Part shown: in pieces, positions 33,189 through 43,585 of the stretch
Numbering within the stretch: position 1 is the stretch's first letter
How the letters are laid out: every line of letters begins with the position of its first letter
NCBI RefSeq assembly: GCF_036375055.1
Contig: NZ_DASUSQ010000004.1
Coordinates: forward strand, 1-64,000
DNA length: 64,000 bases
Source of the DNA: Umezawaea sp036375055
Lineage (GTDB): Bacteria; Actinomycetota; Actinomycetes; Mycobacteriales; Pseudonocardiaceae
Reading direction: 5' to 3'
Program-made: the position numbers and the translations under genes
The notes under the pieces: generated by a model
Databases searched by the model: none
What the model was told of the DNA's origin: nothing
Seen by the model: only the letters and a program-made list of their open reading frames with translations

Positions 33189-35457
33189 CCAGCTCGGCGC
33201 GGCGCCGCTCGACCGCCGCGCCGAGTTCAGCCGGGTCGCAGGTCGCGATGTGGTCGCGCAGCAGGGAGTGCGCGAACCGGTACTGCCCCTCCACGTGCAG
33301 CAGCAGCATCCGGTCACCCGCGAAGCTCAGCAACGCCTTGCGGCGCAACGGCAACTCCCCCAGGACCAGCGGCCGGGACAGCGCCTCGGCCATGCCGGTG
33401 GAGATCATCTCGAACGGCAGCAGGTGCTCCCGCGCCGACGTCGGCGCGCTGAACAGCCCGATCAGCACGCCGGTCATCGGCCCCAGCACGGCCGTGGTGA
33501 GCGACGCGCCGGACCAGAACGCCAGCCCCGTCCCCACCAGCGTGCCGATCCCGCCGAACGGCAGCGCGACCAGCAGCCACCAGCGGCCCCGGCCCGCGAG
33601 CGCCGTCGACTGGTCGACGTGCAGCGCCCGCCACACCCCGAAGAACCCGCTGACGAACAGGCTCGTCGCGAGCCCCGCGAGCAGTCCGATCCCCAGCCCC
33701 ACCAGCAGTTCCCGCGACGGACCCGTCCACACCATGACGGCGGCGGGCAGCAGCGACACCGCGACGGCCCAGTAGGGCGCGTCCTTCACCGCCTCCAGGT
33801 GGACGCTGGCGCTCAGCGCCACCAGGAACGTGATCACGATGACCGCGGCGAACGCGAGCGGCACCGGCAGCTGGTGCAGCAGCAGCCCGATCCACGAGCC
33901 GACCACGCCGAGCACCAGCCCGACCAGCGCGCCCAGCACCAGCCCGGCCGCCGCGGCGAGCAGCCCCCACGTCCTGGTGCCGTCCGGGCGCTTGAAGACG
34001 AACAGGTGCGTCACCAGGAAGTGGTTGACCACGATGACCAGCGCGGTCAGGCTCGCCCCGGTCAGCAGCCCGGACAGCAGGCCGAGCCGGAGTCCCACCA
34101 CGGTGGTCAGCGCGCCGACGGCCCCCGCGAGCACGGCGGGCTGGACCCGTTGGAACAGCAGCCAGATCGGGGTCGCGGGCAGGAGTTCGAGCCACGCCAC
34201 CCTGCTGGGCAGCCTGCCGCGCGCGACCAGGTCGTTCCACAGTGGACTCGCGGCGAGCCTGGCCAGGAACCGCAGCGAGCGGAAGGCGCGTTCCGGGGAC
34301 GGCGCGGAGATCGACGCCGAGTCGCGCGCGACCATCTCCACCAGGTAGGTGTCGAGCAGGTCGCGCTCGTCACCGACGTGGACGTCGCGGCCGACCCGGC
34401 CCGTGCGGTAGGTGAGCGCCAGCAGGTCCAGCATCAGCGGCGTCTTCACGGTGTTCCACAGCTCGGGCTCGCGCTCCAGCGCCTTGCGCAGGCCGTCGAG
34501 CCGGGGGCTGACCGACTCCAGGTACTCCTCGACCTGGTCGCGGTCGAGCGGTTCGACCCGCACGGCGTGCTGCGAGCGCAGGGCCGTCTTCAGCCGCTCG
34601 TACTCCGAGATCCGGCTGGCGACCGCGATGCGCGGCACGGCGGACCGCTTGCCCAGCGCGTTGATCTGCTCCACGCAGCGGTCGCGGTCGTCGGGCGCCA
34701 CCTCGTCCAGCCCGTCGAGCAGCAGCGCCAGCCTCCCCTCGGCGAGCCACACGCGGCCGACGGCGACGGGGATGCGGTAGTGGCGCTGGACCTCGCGCAG
34801 CAGCCACTCGACGAAGTCGTCGGGGGTGGCGGACCGACCGCGGTCCTTGGGCTTGAGCGCGGTCGCGGACCACGACGACAGGTCGACCAGCACCGGCACG
34901 GGCTGGTCGTCGTCCGCCCGCGCCCGGCTGAGCAGGTCGGCGCACAGGTCGACCAGCAGCGTGGACTTGCCGGAACCGGGGGCGCCCAGCACGAGCAGCA
35001 CCTCCCGCGTCTCGGCGAACACCTCGGCGATCCCGGACGGCGGCTCGTCCGGGTCGGGCCTCTCACCGCTGTCGATCCGCGCCAGCACGGGGTGCGGCGG
35101 CGTCGTCAGGCCCAGCTTCACCACGATCTGCTCGGCGAACGAACCGTGCCTGCGGCGCAGCACCTCGCCCTCGACCCGACCCACCGCGTCCACCCGGTGC
35201 GACGGGTGACCGGGGCGCCTCGGGATGAACCGCACGCCCTGGTCGCTGCCGCGGTCCCAGAGCACGAGCCCGACCATGACCCCGGTGAGCAGGACGATCA
35301 CGGGCCAGAGCCAGTCCACCACCGGCCCCAGCACCTCGGGGGCCGTTCCTCCGGTGGCCACGTTGATGGCGACCGGCAGCAGCCCGAGGATCGTCACGAC
35401 CCCCACGACGACGAACGCGACTACCCGCACAGTCCTGGCCGCGGATCTCCACACCAT
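33175..35457 (-). CDS. Membrane NACHT-domain NTPase
   Basis: The 760-aa protein has two N-terminal membrane helices (about 10-65; VVAFVVVGVVTILGLLPVAI, WLWPVIVLLTGVMVGLVLW). A cytoplasmic NACHT ATPase follows, with P-loop LVLGAPGSGKSTLL (near 157-170) and Walker B LALLLDGLDEV (near 243-253), plus the winged/helical segment EYLESVSPRL...LWNTVKTPLMLDLLALTY. Its C-terminal half holds about ten further membrane helices (430-680), and it ends QYRFAHSLLRDHIA. NACHT proteins are STAND switches; some bacterial ones are antiphage. GGGAGGTGATC precedes the ATG at 35457. Confidence 0.88.
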   Translation of the reverse strand: MVWRSAARTVRVVAFVVVGVVTILGLLPVAINVATGGTAPEVLGPVVDWLWPVIVLLTGVMVGLVLWDRGSDQGVRFIPRRPGHPSHRVDAVGRVEGEVLRRRHGSFAEQIVVKLGLTTPPHPVLARIDSGERPDPDEPPSGIAEVFAETREVLLVLGAPGSGKSTLLVDLCADLLSRARADDDQPVPVLVDLSSWSATALKPKDRGRSATPDDFVEWLLREVQRHYRIPVAVGRVWLAEGRLALLLDGLDEVAPDDRDRCVEQINALGKRSAVPRIAVASRISEYERLKTALRSQHAVRVEPLDRDQVEEYLESVSPRLDGLRKALEREPELWNTVKTPLMLDLLALTYRTGRVGRDVHVGDERDLLDTYLVEMVARDSASISAPSPERAFRSLRFLARLAASPLWNDLVARGRLPSRVAWLELLPATPIWLLFQRVQPAVLAGAVGALTTVVGLRLGLLSGLLTGASLTALVIVVNHFLVTHLFVFKRPDGTRTWGLLAAAAGLVLGALVGLVLGVVGSWIGLLLHQLPVPLAFAAVIVITFLVALSASVHLEAVKDAPYWAVAVSLLPAAVMVWTGPSRELLVGLGIGLLAGLATSLFVSGFFGVWRALHVDQSTALAGRGRWWLLVALPFGGIGTLVGTGLAFWSGASLTTAVLGPMTGVLIGLFSAPTSAREHLLPFEMISTGMAEALSRPLVLGELPLRRKALLSFAGDRMLLLHVEGQYRFAHSLLRDHIATCDPAELGAAVERRRAELVKSG

Positions 35458-35585
35458 GATCACCTCCCACGTCGGAAACCGACCGTAGTGGCGAACCGGC
35501 CATCGGTGGTAGGTGCGCGCGACTCGATAGCCCGATCGGCCGCTGCGCGCGGCCGAATCGGGCGGTCGACTACTACCCGGTCATT

Positions 35586-35608
35586 GTCGCCGGCCGCGTT
35601 CCGGCGAC
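35586..35608 (-). terminator. Terminator after the FAD oxidoreductase gene
   Basis: GTCGCCGG-CCGCGTT-CCGGCGAC is a perfect 8-bp stem that begins right after the stop codon of the minus-strand gene at 35610. Confidence 0.55.
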
Positions 35609-35609
35609 G

Positions 35610-37037
35610 TCAACCCCTATCCGGACGCGGCTCGCCTGCCCGGCGGGAGGAGCGGCGCCCGAGGCGCCTGCCGAGGTTGGTCCTGACCGCCCGCAGGACG
35701 GTGCCCGGCGTGGCGAGCGTGTTCGGGTGGGCCGTCATGAACGTGACGGCGTTGAACCGCTTCGCGACCTCCACGTCCGTCACGGTCGCGTCGAGGATCT
35801 GCCCGGTGACCCACCGCGCGACCCGGTAGCCGCGCGGGTACGGACCCCCGATGTGCGGCAGCGCCAGGTCCGGGGTGGCCGAGGTCTGCCACGCCGAGTC
35901 CACGACGACCTTCTGGAGGGCGAAGAACCCCGTCGCGGGCGCGTCGAGGGCGGGCTCGGAGCGCAGCCACTCGGACAGGCACGACGCGTGCAGCGCGGCC
36001 GACGTCATGCCCTGGCCGTAGATCGGGTTGAACGACGCCACGGCGTCGCCGACGCTGACCAGCCGCGCCGGGAACCGCTCCAGCGCGTGGTAGGCGCGCC
36101 TCCTGCTGTCCGCCTGCTTGTACTGGCGGACGTCGCCGAGCATCTCCTCCGAGGCGGCGGTGCGGAACGGCTCCGGCAGCCGGTCGCAGATCCGGCGGAA
36201 CTCCTCCGGCGTGGCACCGGGCCTGTCGTCGCCGTACCCGCCGAACATGATCATCCACCGACCGCCCTCGACCGCCTGGAACGCGGCGGGCGCGACGCCG
36301 TCCGGCCTCTCGTCCTCGTCCCAGAACGAGATGCCCGCGACGACCTCGGGCTCGGCCGAGCGCCGGAAGTACGCGGTGGTGTAGTTGATGTCGATGGGCA
36401 TCCGCTCCATCGACGGCTTCTCCCACCCGGTCGCCTCCAGCCAGTCGCCGAGCCTGCTCGACCGGCCCATCGCGTCGACGACGAAGTCCGCCTCCTCGGT
36501 GACCTCCACCCCGTCGTCACCGGTGTGCCGCACGCCGACGGCACGCCCGTCGACGACGTCGACCGCGGTCGCCCTGCCCCGCGCCGCGGTGACGTTCGGC
36601 AGTGCGAGCACCCGGCGGCGGACGAGCGACTCCAGGAACGGCCTGCTCCCGGTGATCAGCTCCGCGGTCGGGTCGTCGACCTTCTCCTCGCCGTTGAAGT
36701 AGGCGCGGAAGCGGCCCGGCTTCGCGAGCACCGCGCCCTCGGCGACGGCCTCCTTCGAGAACCCCTCGAACCAGCGGTCGAGCTGCCTGCGCCCACCGGG
36801 CAGCAGCGTGTGCACCTGGGCCGACTGCGGCACGCCCCGGCGCTCCTCCGCCCGCTCGGTCCGCTCGTCGCGCTCGACCACCACGACCCGCTCGGCGTGG
36901 TCGGCGAGCACGCGCGCGGCCAGCAGGCCCGCCACGCTGCCGCCGAGCACCACGGCCCGGTCGAACAGCGTCCTGGTGTGCGTCGGCGGCTCGGTGGTGG
37001 CGAGCCGGTCGAAGACGCGGGCGGCGGACTCGGGCAT
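35610..37037 (-). CDS. FAD-dependent monooxygenase-like flavoprotein
   Basis: The 475-aa protein has an N-terminal dinucleotide-binding motif AVVLGGSVAGLLAARVLADHAERVVVVERD (near 28-57), and a GD motif LVSVGDAVASFNPIYGQGMTSAALHA (near 340-365) that closes the FAD site. Between them is a DG-like ADFVVDAMGRSSRLGDWL. This is the group A flavoprotein monooxygenase fold, in the branch near halogenase- and geranylgeranyl-reductase-like enzymes. No halogenase WxWxIP motif is seen. AGGGGCCCGC precedes the ATG at 37037. It may be in one unit with the TetR gene 80 bp upstream. Confidence 0.88.
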   Translation of the reverse strand: MPESAARVFDRLATTEPPTHTRTLFDRAVVLGGSVAGLLAARVLADHAERVVVVERDERTERAEERRGVPQSAQVHTLLPGGRRQLDRWFEGFSKEAVAEGAVLAKPGRFRAYFNGEEKVDDPTAELITGSRPFLESLVRRRVLALPNVTAARGRATAVDVVDGRAVGVRHTGDDGVEVTEEADFVVDAMGRSSRLGDWLEATGWEKPSMERMPIDINYTTAYFRRSAEPEVVAGISFWDEDERPDGVAPAAFQAVEGGRWMIMFGGYGDDRPGATPEEFRRICDRLPEPFRTAASEEMLGDVRQYKQADSRRRAYHALERFPARLVSVGDAVASFNPIYGQGMTSAALHASCLSEWLRSEPALDAPATGFFALQKVVVDSAWQTSATPDLALPHIGGPYPRGYRVARWVTGQILDATVTDVEVAKRFNAVTFMTAHPNTLATPGTVLRAVRTNLGRRLGRRSSRRAGEPRPDRG

Positions 37038-37117
37038 GCGGGCCCCTCCGAGGTGTTGATCACGTGGACCCCCGACCGTAGCCGTCCGCCCCGGAGCGCT
37101 CGGCCGGACCCCGTCCG

Positions 37118-37732
37118 TCAGGGGGCCAGCAGCGCGCCCGCGGCCTGGTCGGCGAGCCAGCCCGCCGCCTCGTCCCAGTCCCAGCCCAGGTCGCGGGCGG
37201 TCCGCCAGGCCTCGAACCCGAAGTAGAACCACAGGACCTGCCCCACCCGGTCGGCGTCCAGGCCCGGCCGCAGGCCGCCGACCTCCACCAGCCGCAGGGC
37301 GACCCGGTCGAGCCGGTCGCGCACGACACGGGTGGCGGCGGTCGCCGCGGCGGCCACGTCGGGGTCGGACGTGCGGTTGTCGAGCAGGATCCCGACCGCC
37401 CGCCAGCGCGCGCGGCGCACCCGTGCGGTGCCCTCGGCGGTGAGGCGCAGGATCTCCCCCGCGTCGTCGGACTCCACGATCCGCCGCACCGTCTCGACCG
37501 CGACCGGGTCCTCGGCCCCGTCGTCGCTCAACGCCATGACCAGCGCCGACTTGCCGCCGACACTGGTGTACACGGTGTTCAGCGCGACCCCGGCCGCCGC
37601 GGCGACCGCCGCCACGCTGGTCCGCGCGTAGCCCTGCTCGGCGAACAGGGCGGCCGCCGCGTCCACGATCGTGCGCCGCGTGTCCTCCGCGTGCCGGGCT
37701 CGCACGGACGACCGGTACTCCCGCGTTGCCAT
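37118..37732 (-). CDS. TetR-family regulator between two flavoprotein genes
   Basis: The 204-aa protein has a TetR HTH (about 18-62; RRTIVDAAAALFAEQGYARTSVAAVAAAAGVALNTVYTSVGGKSAL) and a helical ligand domain (RRARWRAVGILLDNRTSDPD, LWFYFGFEAWRTARDLGWDW). It is divergent from the Rox-like monooxygenase at 37766 and has a matching operator in the gap. It is upstream of the second flavoprotein on its own strand. It therefore probably controls one or both enzymes. Confidence 0.92.
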   Translation of the reverse strand: MATREYRSSVRARHAEDTRRTIVDAAAALFAEQGYARTSVAAVAAAAGVALNTVYTSVGGKSALVMALSDDGAEDPVAVETVRRIVESDDAGEILRLTAEGTARVRRARWRAVGILLDNRTSDPDVAAAATAATRVVRDRLDRVALRLVEVGGLRPGLDADRVGQVLWFYFGFEAWRTARDLGWDWDEAAGWLADQAAGALLAP

Positions 37733-37765
37733 GGGCCGATGATAGGGCCCACCTGATTTCAGAGT

Positions 37766-39196
<1,431 letters not shown>

Positions 39197-39202
39197 CGCG
39201 GG

Positions 39203-40132
39203 TCACGAGCAGCGCGCCTGGCCGGGGCAGCTCCGCAGGAACTCGACGCGCGGCGGCGTCGTCAGCGGCCCCGGCTCGTCCGGCCACAGCACGGACACCG
39301 ACACCGACGAGGAGTTGTTGGCGTAGTCCTTCTCCAGCAGCGACCGGTCCGGGTTCACCGTGTGCACGAGGTCGTACACGCCGGACGGGACGTGGGTGAT
39401 GTCGAGCCACTGGAGGTCGACGTCGTGGCGGTGGTCGTCGCCCGAGCCGACGGAGATGCCCTCCACGACGTCGAGCCGGTCCCGGTCGCCGTGCCCGCAG
39501 GCGTTGCCGCCCAGCAGGTCCGCGACCCGGCCCGCGGGCGTCCCGTGCGCGGGCGTGTAGGTCAGCCTGCCCACGTCGTGCGCCGGGTAGCGGTCGCCGA
39601 GGCAGTAGCCGTTCTTGCGGTCGACCGACAGCGACGCCCCCTCGGCCGTGCGGAGCTGGAAGAGCTCGAACCCCATCAGGCGCCAGTGCTCGTGCGGCAC
39701 CTCCGCGTCGTAGTGGGCGAACGCGGTCGTGGGGCCCTGCGCGGTCGCGAACCCGTCCGGGATCGGACCGTCCACACCGGATTGGAACGCCTGCCGCACC
39801 CGCATGGTCGGCTCGTCCGTGCTGTCGCGGCGGCCGAACAGCAGCAGCGGCCCGTCGCCGACGTTGTCCGCCGAACTGGTGAAGCGGAGGCGGGCGGACT
39901 TGGCGGGCCCGGACCGCAGGCACTCGTCGCGCGGCGCCGCGGGCCCCGACACCAGGCACACGTCCCAGTCGGAGCACGTCAGCGGGTCACCGCCGAACCC
40001 GCCGGGGCAGCCGACCGGGGCCTGCCGCAGGTCCGGCAGCATCGGCGAGGCGGCCGCGGCCGCCCGCGGCACGAGCACCGCCACCGCCGCGGCCACGACG
40101 ACGCCCAGGAGCGCCCCGTACTTCCTCCACAC
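39203..40132 (-). CDS. Secreted lysyl-oxidase-like protein
   Basis: The 309-aa protein starts with a signal peptide (KYGALLGVVVAAAVAVLVPRAAAA) and carries a lysyl oxidase domain: LPDLRQAPVGCPGG, HYDAEVPHEHWRLMGFELFQL, DRKNGYCLGDRYP, DLQWLDITHVPSGVYDLVHTVNP and DYANN. Compared with animal LOX, the copper His cluster is partly changed (HEHW instead of HxCHxHYH). The cofactor-forming lysine position may be kept (DRKNGYC), but the tyrosine position reads HDVDLQW. Activity is therefore doubtful. GGGAAGTCTCAGC precedes the GTG at 40132. Confidence 0.82.
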   Translation of the reverse strand: MWRKYGALLGVVVAAAVAVLVPRAAAAASPMLPDLRQAPVGCPGGFGGDPLTCSDWDVCLVSGPAAPRDECLRSGPAKSARLRFTSSADNVGDGPLLLFGRRDSTDEPTMRVRQAFQSGVDGPIPDGFATAQGPTTAFAHYDAEVPHEHWRLMGFELFQLRTAEGASLSVDRKNGYCLGDRYPAHDVGRLTYTPAHGTPAGRVADLLGGNACGHGDRDRLDVVEGISVGSGDDHRHDVDLQWLDITHVPSGVYDLVHTVNPDRSLLEKDYANNSSSVSVSVLWPDEPGPLTTPPRVEFLRSCPGQARCS

Positions 40133-40302
40133 GCTGAGACTTCCCGTTCCGTAGTCGACGTTCCTCCCCAACCCTAGAGAGCCCGCGCCCCCGCACCCGC
40201 ACGCGAAGGCCGCCGTTCACCCGATGGGCTGAGATGGGGGAAATCACCGTGCACCACTCAGTAGCGTGTCAGCATCACGTTGGGGCGAAAGGAAAACACC
40301 TA

Positions 40303-41373
40303 GTGATCACCATGGTGTGCGGGACACGCCCCGAGCTGATCAAGCTCGCTCCGCTGCTCCGGCACTTCGGCCAGGGCGCGGCACTGGTCTACACCGGGCA
40401 GCACTACGACAGGTCCATGTACTCCCAGATCCTGGACGACCTGCCGGAACCGGGCCGGTTCCACGAGTTCGCGGTCGGCGGCGTCGGCCGCGGCGCCCAG
40501 CTCGGCCGGGCCGTGCAGGCCGTCGACGAGGTGCTCGCGGCCCACGCGGCGACCGCCGTCATCGTCCAGGGCGACACGACGTCCGCCCTGGCCGGGGCGT
40601 TGGCGGCCAACGCGAACGGCGTGCCGCTCGTGCACGTCGAGGCCGGGCTGCGCAGCCACGACCGCGCGATGCCCGAGGAGCACAACCGGGTGATGATCGA
40701 CCACGTCGCCGACCTGTGCTGCGTGCCGACGGAGGTGAACCGGCGCAACCTGCTCGCGGAAGGCGTTGCGGCGGAACGGATCGCGCTCACCGGCAACACG
40801 GTCGTGGAGGCGCTGGACGCGGCGCTGCCGGACACCGACGAACAGTGCGCCGAGCTGGCGCGGCACGGTCTCGTGGCCGACGGCTACGTGGTCGCCACGA
40901 TCCACCGCCCGGAGAACGTGGACGACCGCGCGAACCTGGAGACCGTCCTGCGGGAGCTGGCGGCGCTGCCGCTGCCCGTCGTGCTGCCCCTGCACCCCCG
41001 CACCGGCAAGCGGGTGCGGGAGTTCGGGCTGGAGGGGCTGCTGGAGGGCGTGCGCGTGGTGGAACCCCAGGCGTACCCGGCCTTCCTCGCGCTGGCGCGG
41101 GGCGCCGCCGTCGTGGTGTCCGACTCCGGTGGCATCCAGGAGGAGGTGAGCGTGCTGAAGCGGCCCGTCGTCGTGGTGCGCAGGAGCACCGAGCGGCCGG
41201 AGATCGAGGGCACGTTCGGCACGCTCGTCCCGCCCGCGCGGCTGCGCGAGGAGGTGCTGCGGTGGCTGGACGACGTGCCGGGCCACCGGACGCGGCTGGC
41301 GGGGATCCCCTCGCCCTACGGGGACAACTCCACGTCGAAGCTCATCGCGATGGCCGTGGAGAAGCTGCTCTGA
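40303..41373 (+). CDS. wecB: UDP-N-acetylglucosamine 2-epimerase, non-hydrolysing
   Basis: The 356-aa GT-B-fold enzyme interconverts UDP-GlcNAc and UDP-ManNAc. Family motifs are VCGTRPELIKLAPLL at the N-terminus, YTGQHYD, VQGDTTSALAGALAA, HVEAGLRSHDRAMPEEHNRVMIDHVAD, TGNTVVEAL, TIHRPENVD, and the C-terminal SDSGGIQEEVSVLKRPVVVVRRSTERPE. Length and motifs are normal. AAAGGA precedes the GTG at 40303. It opens the polysaccharide locus and should supply an N-acetylhexosamine precursor. Confidence 0.95.
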   Translation: MITMVCGTRPELIKLAPLLRHFGQGAALVYTGQHYDRSMYSQILDDLPEPGRFHEFAVGGVGRGAQLGRAVQAVDEVLAAHAATAVIVQGDTTSALAGALAANANGVPLVHVEAGLRSHDRAMPEEHNRVMIDHVADLCCVPTEVNRRNLLAEGVAAERIALTGNTVVEALDAALPDTDEQCAELARHGLVADGYVVATIHRPENVDDRANLETVLRELAALPLPVVLPLHPRTGKRVREFGLEGLLEGVRVVEPQAYPAFLALARGAAVVVSDSGGIQEEVSVLKRPVVVVRRSTERPEIEGTFGTLVPPARLREEVLRWLDDVPGHRTRLAGIPSPYGDNSTSKLIAMAVEKLL

Positions 41374-41406
41374 CGCGGCGGGGGTCGCTCACCGACCCCC
41401 GCCGCG
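41374..41406. terminator. Strong hairpin between convergent genes
   Basis: CGCGGCGGGGGTCG and CGACCCCCGCCGCG form a perfect 14-bp stem with a 5-nt loop, directly after the epimerase stop and 10 bp from the convergent flavoprotein stop. Confidence 0.85.
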
Positions 41407-41416
41407 CGCACCGCCG

Positions 41417-42736
41417 TCACACCCGCTCGGTCACCGGGTCCACGGCCGCGAGGATCTTCGCGGACACCTGGTCGGCCAGGGCGACGCTGGAGTTCCAGCT
41501 CGTCACGTCCGGGTAGATGTGCGCGGTGGTCGCCAGCAGGACCGACGTCCCCGGCACGTCCACCGACGGCCGCTGCTCCAGGAAGCCCAAGGGGTACACG
41601 GGTTCCACGAACGGCGCCTTGAACACCCTGACCTCGTCGACGTCGTCCTCGGTGAGCCCGAGCCCCCGGTGCAGGTCGAGGAACTGCCGGGTCCAGCGCT
41701 CGGCGATGGCGTCCGAGTCCTCCTGGTACAGCGCGGAGGTCCGGCTCGTGTAGTGCATGACGTACGCGAGGTGCCTGCCGCCGTAGGTCTCGGCCCCCGA
41801 CAGCGCCGACATCTCGATGACGCCGTCGAACTCCGTGCCGGACCTCAGGACCGGGGCCCAGTAGTTGCCGGTCAGCGGTCGCTTCAGGAAGAACAGCGCG
41901 TTCACGACGCCCTGGTACGGCAGCGAGAGCGTCGGCAGCCGGTCGGCCAGCTCGGCGTCGGCCAGCCCGCGCAGCAGCGGCAGCGGGACCGTCGACACGA
42001 CCTGGTCGGCCTCCAGCACCTCACCGTCGGCGAGCGTCACGCACGAGCCCTCCGGCGTGCTCGTGAGGCCCCGCACCGGGGCGCTCGTCCGCACGACGCC
42101 GCCCGCGGCCTCGATGGAGGCCCGCAGCGCGTCGATCACGGCCTTGTAGCCGCCCTCGGGGTACCCGCGGGTGGCCACGTTGCTCTCGCGCCCCAGCCGC
42201 TGCCACAGGTACAGCGCGGGCACGTCGCCGAACGCGTCGCCGAACTTCGAGCCGAACATCGGCCCGAACAGCTGCGACCAGATGGCCTCGCCGTACAGCG
42301 CGCGCAGCCAGTCCTCGGTGCGCAGGTTGTCGAGGTCCTTGCCCTTGCCCAGCCTGCGCAGCAGCAGCGACACGGCTCCGAAGCGGACCCGGTCGCGCAG
42401 CCGCAGCGGCGTGAACCGCAGCAGGTCGAGCGCGGAGTTGAACCCGTAGAAGTCGCCGTCGACGACCATGCCCATGCGGGTGGGCTTCCAGCGGACCGCG
42501 TCGCGCGCGCCGATGTCGCCGAGCAGGGCCAGCAGGCTGTCGTCCGTCGGCATCACGCAGTGGTAGAAGCGCTCCACCCAGCGGTCGCCCGAGGGGAAGA
42601 ACGTGCCGAGGCCACCGAGCTGATCGCTGCTCTCCAGCAGCGTCACGCGGGTGCCCGCGCGGGCGAGGCGGTGGGTGACGGCGAGGCCGCAGATGCCACC
42701 GCCGACGACCACGACGTGGCGGGTCGAATCACTCAT
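41417..42736 (-). CDS. FAD-dependent amine-oxidase-like protein of the polysaccharide locus
   Basis: The 439-aa protein begins with an FAD-binding motif HVVVVGGGICGLAVTHRLARAG followed by LLESSDQLGGLGTFF, the pattern of protoporphyrinogen-oxidase/amine-oxidase-like and UDP-galactopyranose-mutase-like proteins. Later segments WVERFYHCVMPTDDSLLALLGDIG and TRGYPEGGYKAVIDALRASIEAAGG fit a subfamily common in sugar and lipopolysaccharide clusters. It may act on a lipid-linked or nucleotide sugar, but the reaction is unproven. It starts 6 bp after the GT2 gene stop, so the two are cotranscribed. Confidence 0.87.
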   Translation of the reverse strand: MSDSTRHVVVVGGGICGLAVTHRLARAGTRVTLLESSDQLGGLGTFFPSGDRWVERFYHCVMPTDDSLLALLGDIGARDAVRWKPTRMGMVVDGDFYGFNSALDLLRFTPLRLRDRVRFGAVSLLLRRLGKGKDLDNLRTEDWLRALYGEAIWSQLFGPMFGSKFGDAFGDVPALYLWQRLGRESNVATRGYPEGGYKAVIDALRASIEAAGGVVRTSAPVRGLTSTPEGSCVTLADGEVLEADQVVSTVPLPLLRGLADAELADRLPTLSLPYQGVVNALFFLKRPLTGNYWAPVLRSGTEFDGVIEMSALSGAETYGGRHLAYVMHYTSRTSALYQEDSDAIAERWTRQFLDLHRGLGLTEDDVDEVRVFKAPFVEPVYPLGFLEQRPSVDVPGTSVLLATTAHIYPDVTSWNSSVALADQVSAKILAAVDPVTERV

Positions 42737-42742
42737 CAGGCG

Positions 42743-43585
42743 TCACAGCTTCCGGAACGGCGCGGGGCTCAGCCGGTCGCGCATCAGCAACTTCGCGTAC
42801 TGGCCCATCGTGCGCCGCAGCCTGAGCTTGCTGACGCTCTTCTTGCGGTCGTAGCGCAGGGGCAGCGGGACCTCGGCGATCACCGGGTCGCAGTGCCGCA
42901 GCTTGAGCAGCAGCTCCACCATGCAGGCGAAGCCCTGCTCCTCGACCAGCCGCTCGCCCCAGTGGTCGGAGGCGCGGCGCAGCAGCGACGCCCGGTACGC
43001 GCGGAACCCGCTGGTGTAGTCGCGGACGCCGTCCACGTCGAGCGCGTGGCGGAACACCGCGCCCGCGCCGCGCGAGAGCACCCTGCGGCCCAGCGGCGCG
43101 GTGGCGTCGTCGCCGCCGCGCGCGAACCGCGAGCAGATCACCACGTCGGCCCCCGCCGCGATCTTCTTCTGGAGCGACGGGATCAGGCCGGGGTCGTGGG
43201 TGTCGTCGGCGTCCATCACGACCACCACGTCGTCGTCGCCGGACGCCTCGATGGCCGCGCGCAGACCGGTGTGCAGCGCCCGGCCGAGGCCGAGGTTGAC
43301 CCGGTGGCGCACGACCCGGACGTCGAGCCCCTCGGCACCGCGCTCGGCGGTGGCGGCGGTCGAGTCGGACGAGCCGTCGTCGACGACCCACACCGTCAGC
43401 CCGCCCGCCAGGGAGAGGTCCGCCAGCCTGCGCAGCAGCGGCGGCAGCGAACCCTCCTCGTTGAACGCGGGCAGCACGACGTGCGCCCGCCCGCAGGTCA
43501 GCGTCGTGCTGCCCGCCTGCGGAACGACCGACACCGGCCTGATCCGCACCTCGGCCTCTTCGAGTGCCACAGTGCCCCTCACCAT
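42743..43585 (-). CDS. Family 2 glycosyltransferase, dolichol-phosphate-mannose-synthase-like
   Basis: The protein (280 aa from the chosen ATG) is a GT-A enzyme with HVVLPAFNEEGSLPPLLRRL, VWVVDDGSSDST and a DxD-type VVVMDADDTHDPGLIPSL, then ADVVICSRFARGGDD and a C-terminal PLPLRYDRKKSVSKLRLRRT. The membrane segments of GtrB-type proteins are absent. It probably transfers a sugar to polyprenyl phosphate. Start choice is uncertain: ATG at 43585 has a weak site, and GTG at 43570 follows GAGGGG. It is the first gene of a two-gene unit with the flavoprotein. Confidence 0.9.
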   Translation of the reverse strand: MVRGTVALEEAEVRIRPVSVVPQAGSTTLTCGRAHVVLPAFNEEGSLPPLLRRLADLSLAGGLTVWVVDDGSSDSTAATAERGAEGLDVRVVRHRVNLGLGRALHTGLRAAIEASGDDDVVVVMDADDTHDPGLIPSLQKKIAAGADVVICSRFARGGDDATAPLGRRVLSRGAGAVFRHALDVDGVRDYTSGFRAYRASLLRRASDHWGERLVEEQGFACMVELLLKLRHCDPVIAEVPLPLRYDRKKSVSKLRLRRTMGQYAKLLMRDRLSPAPFRKL

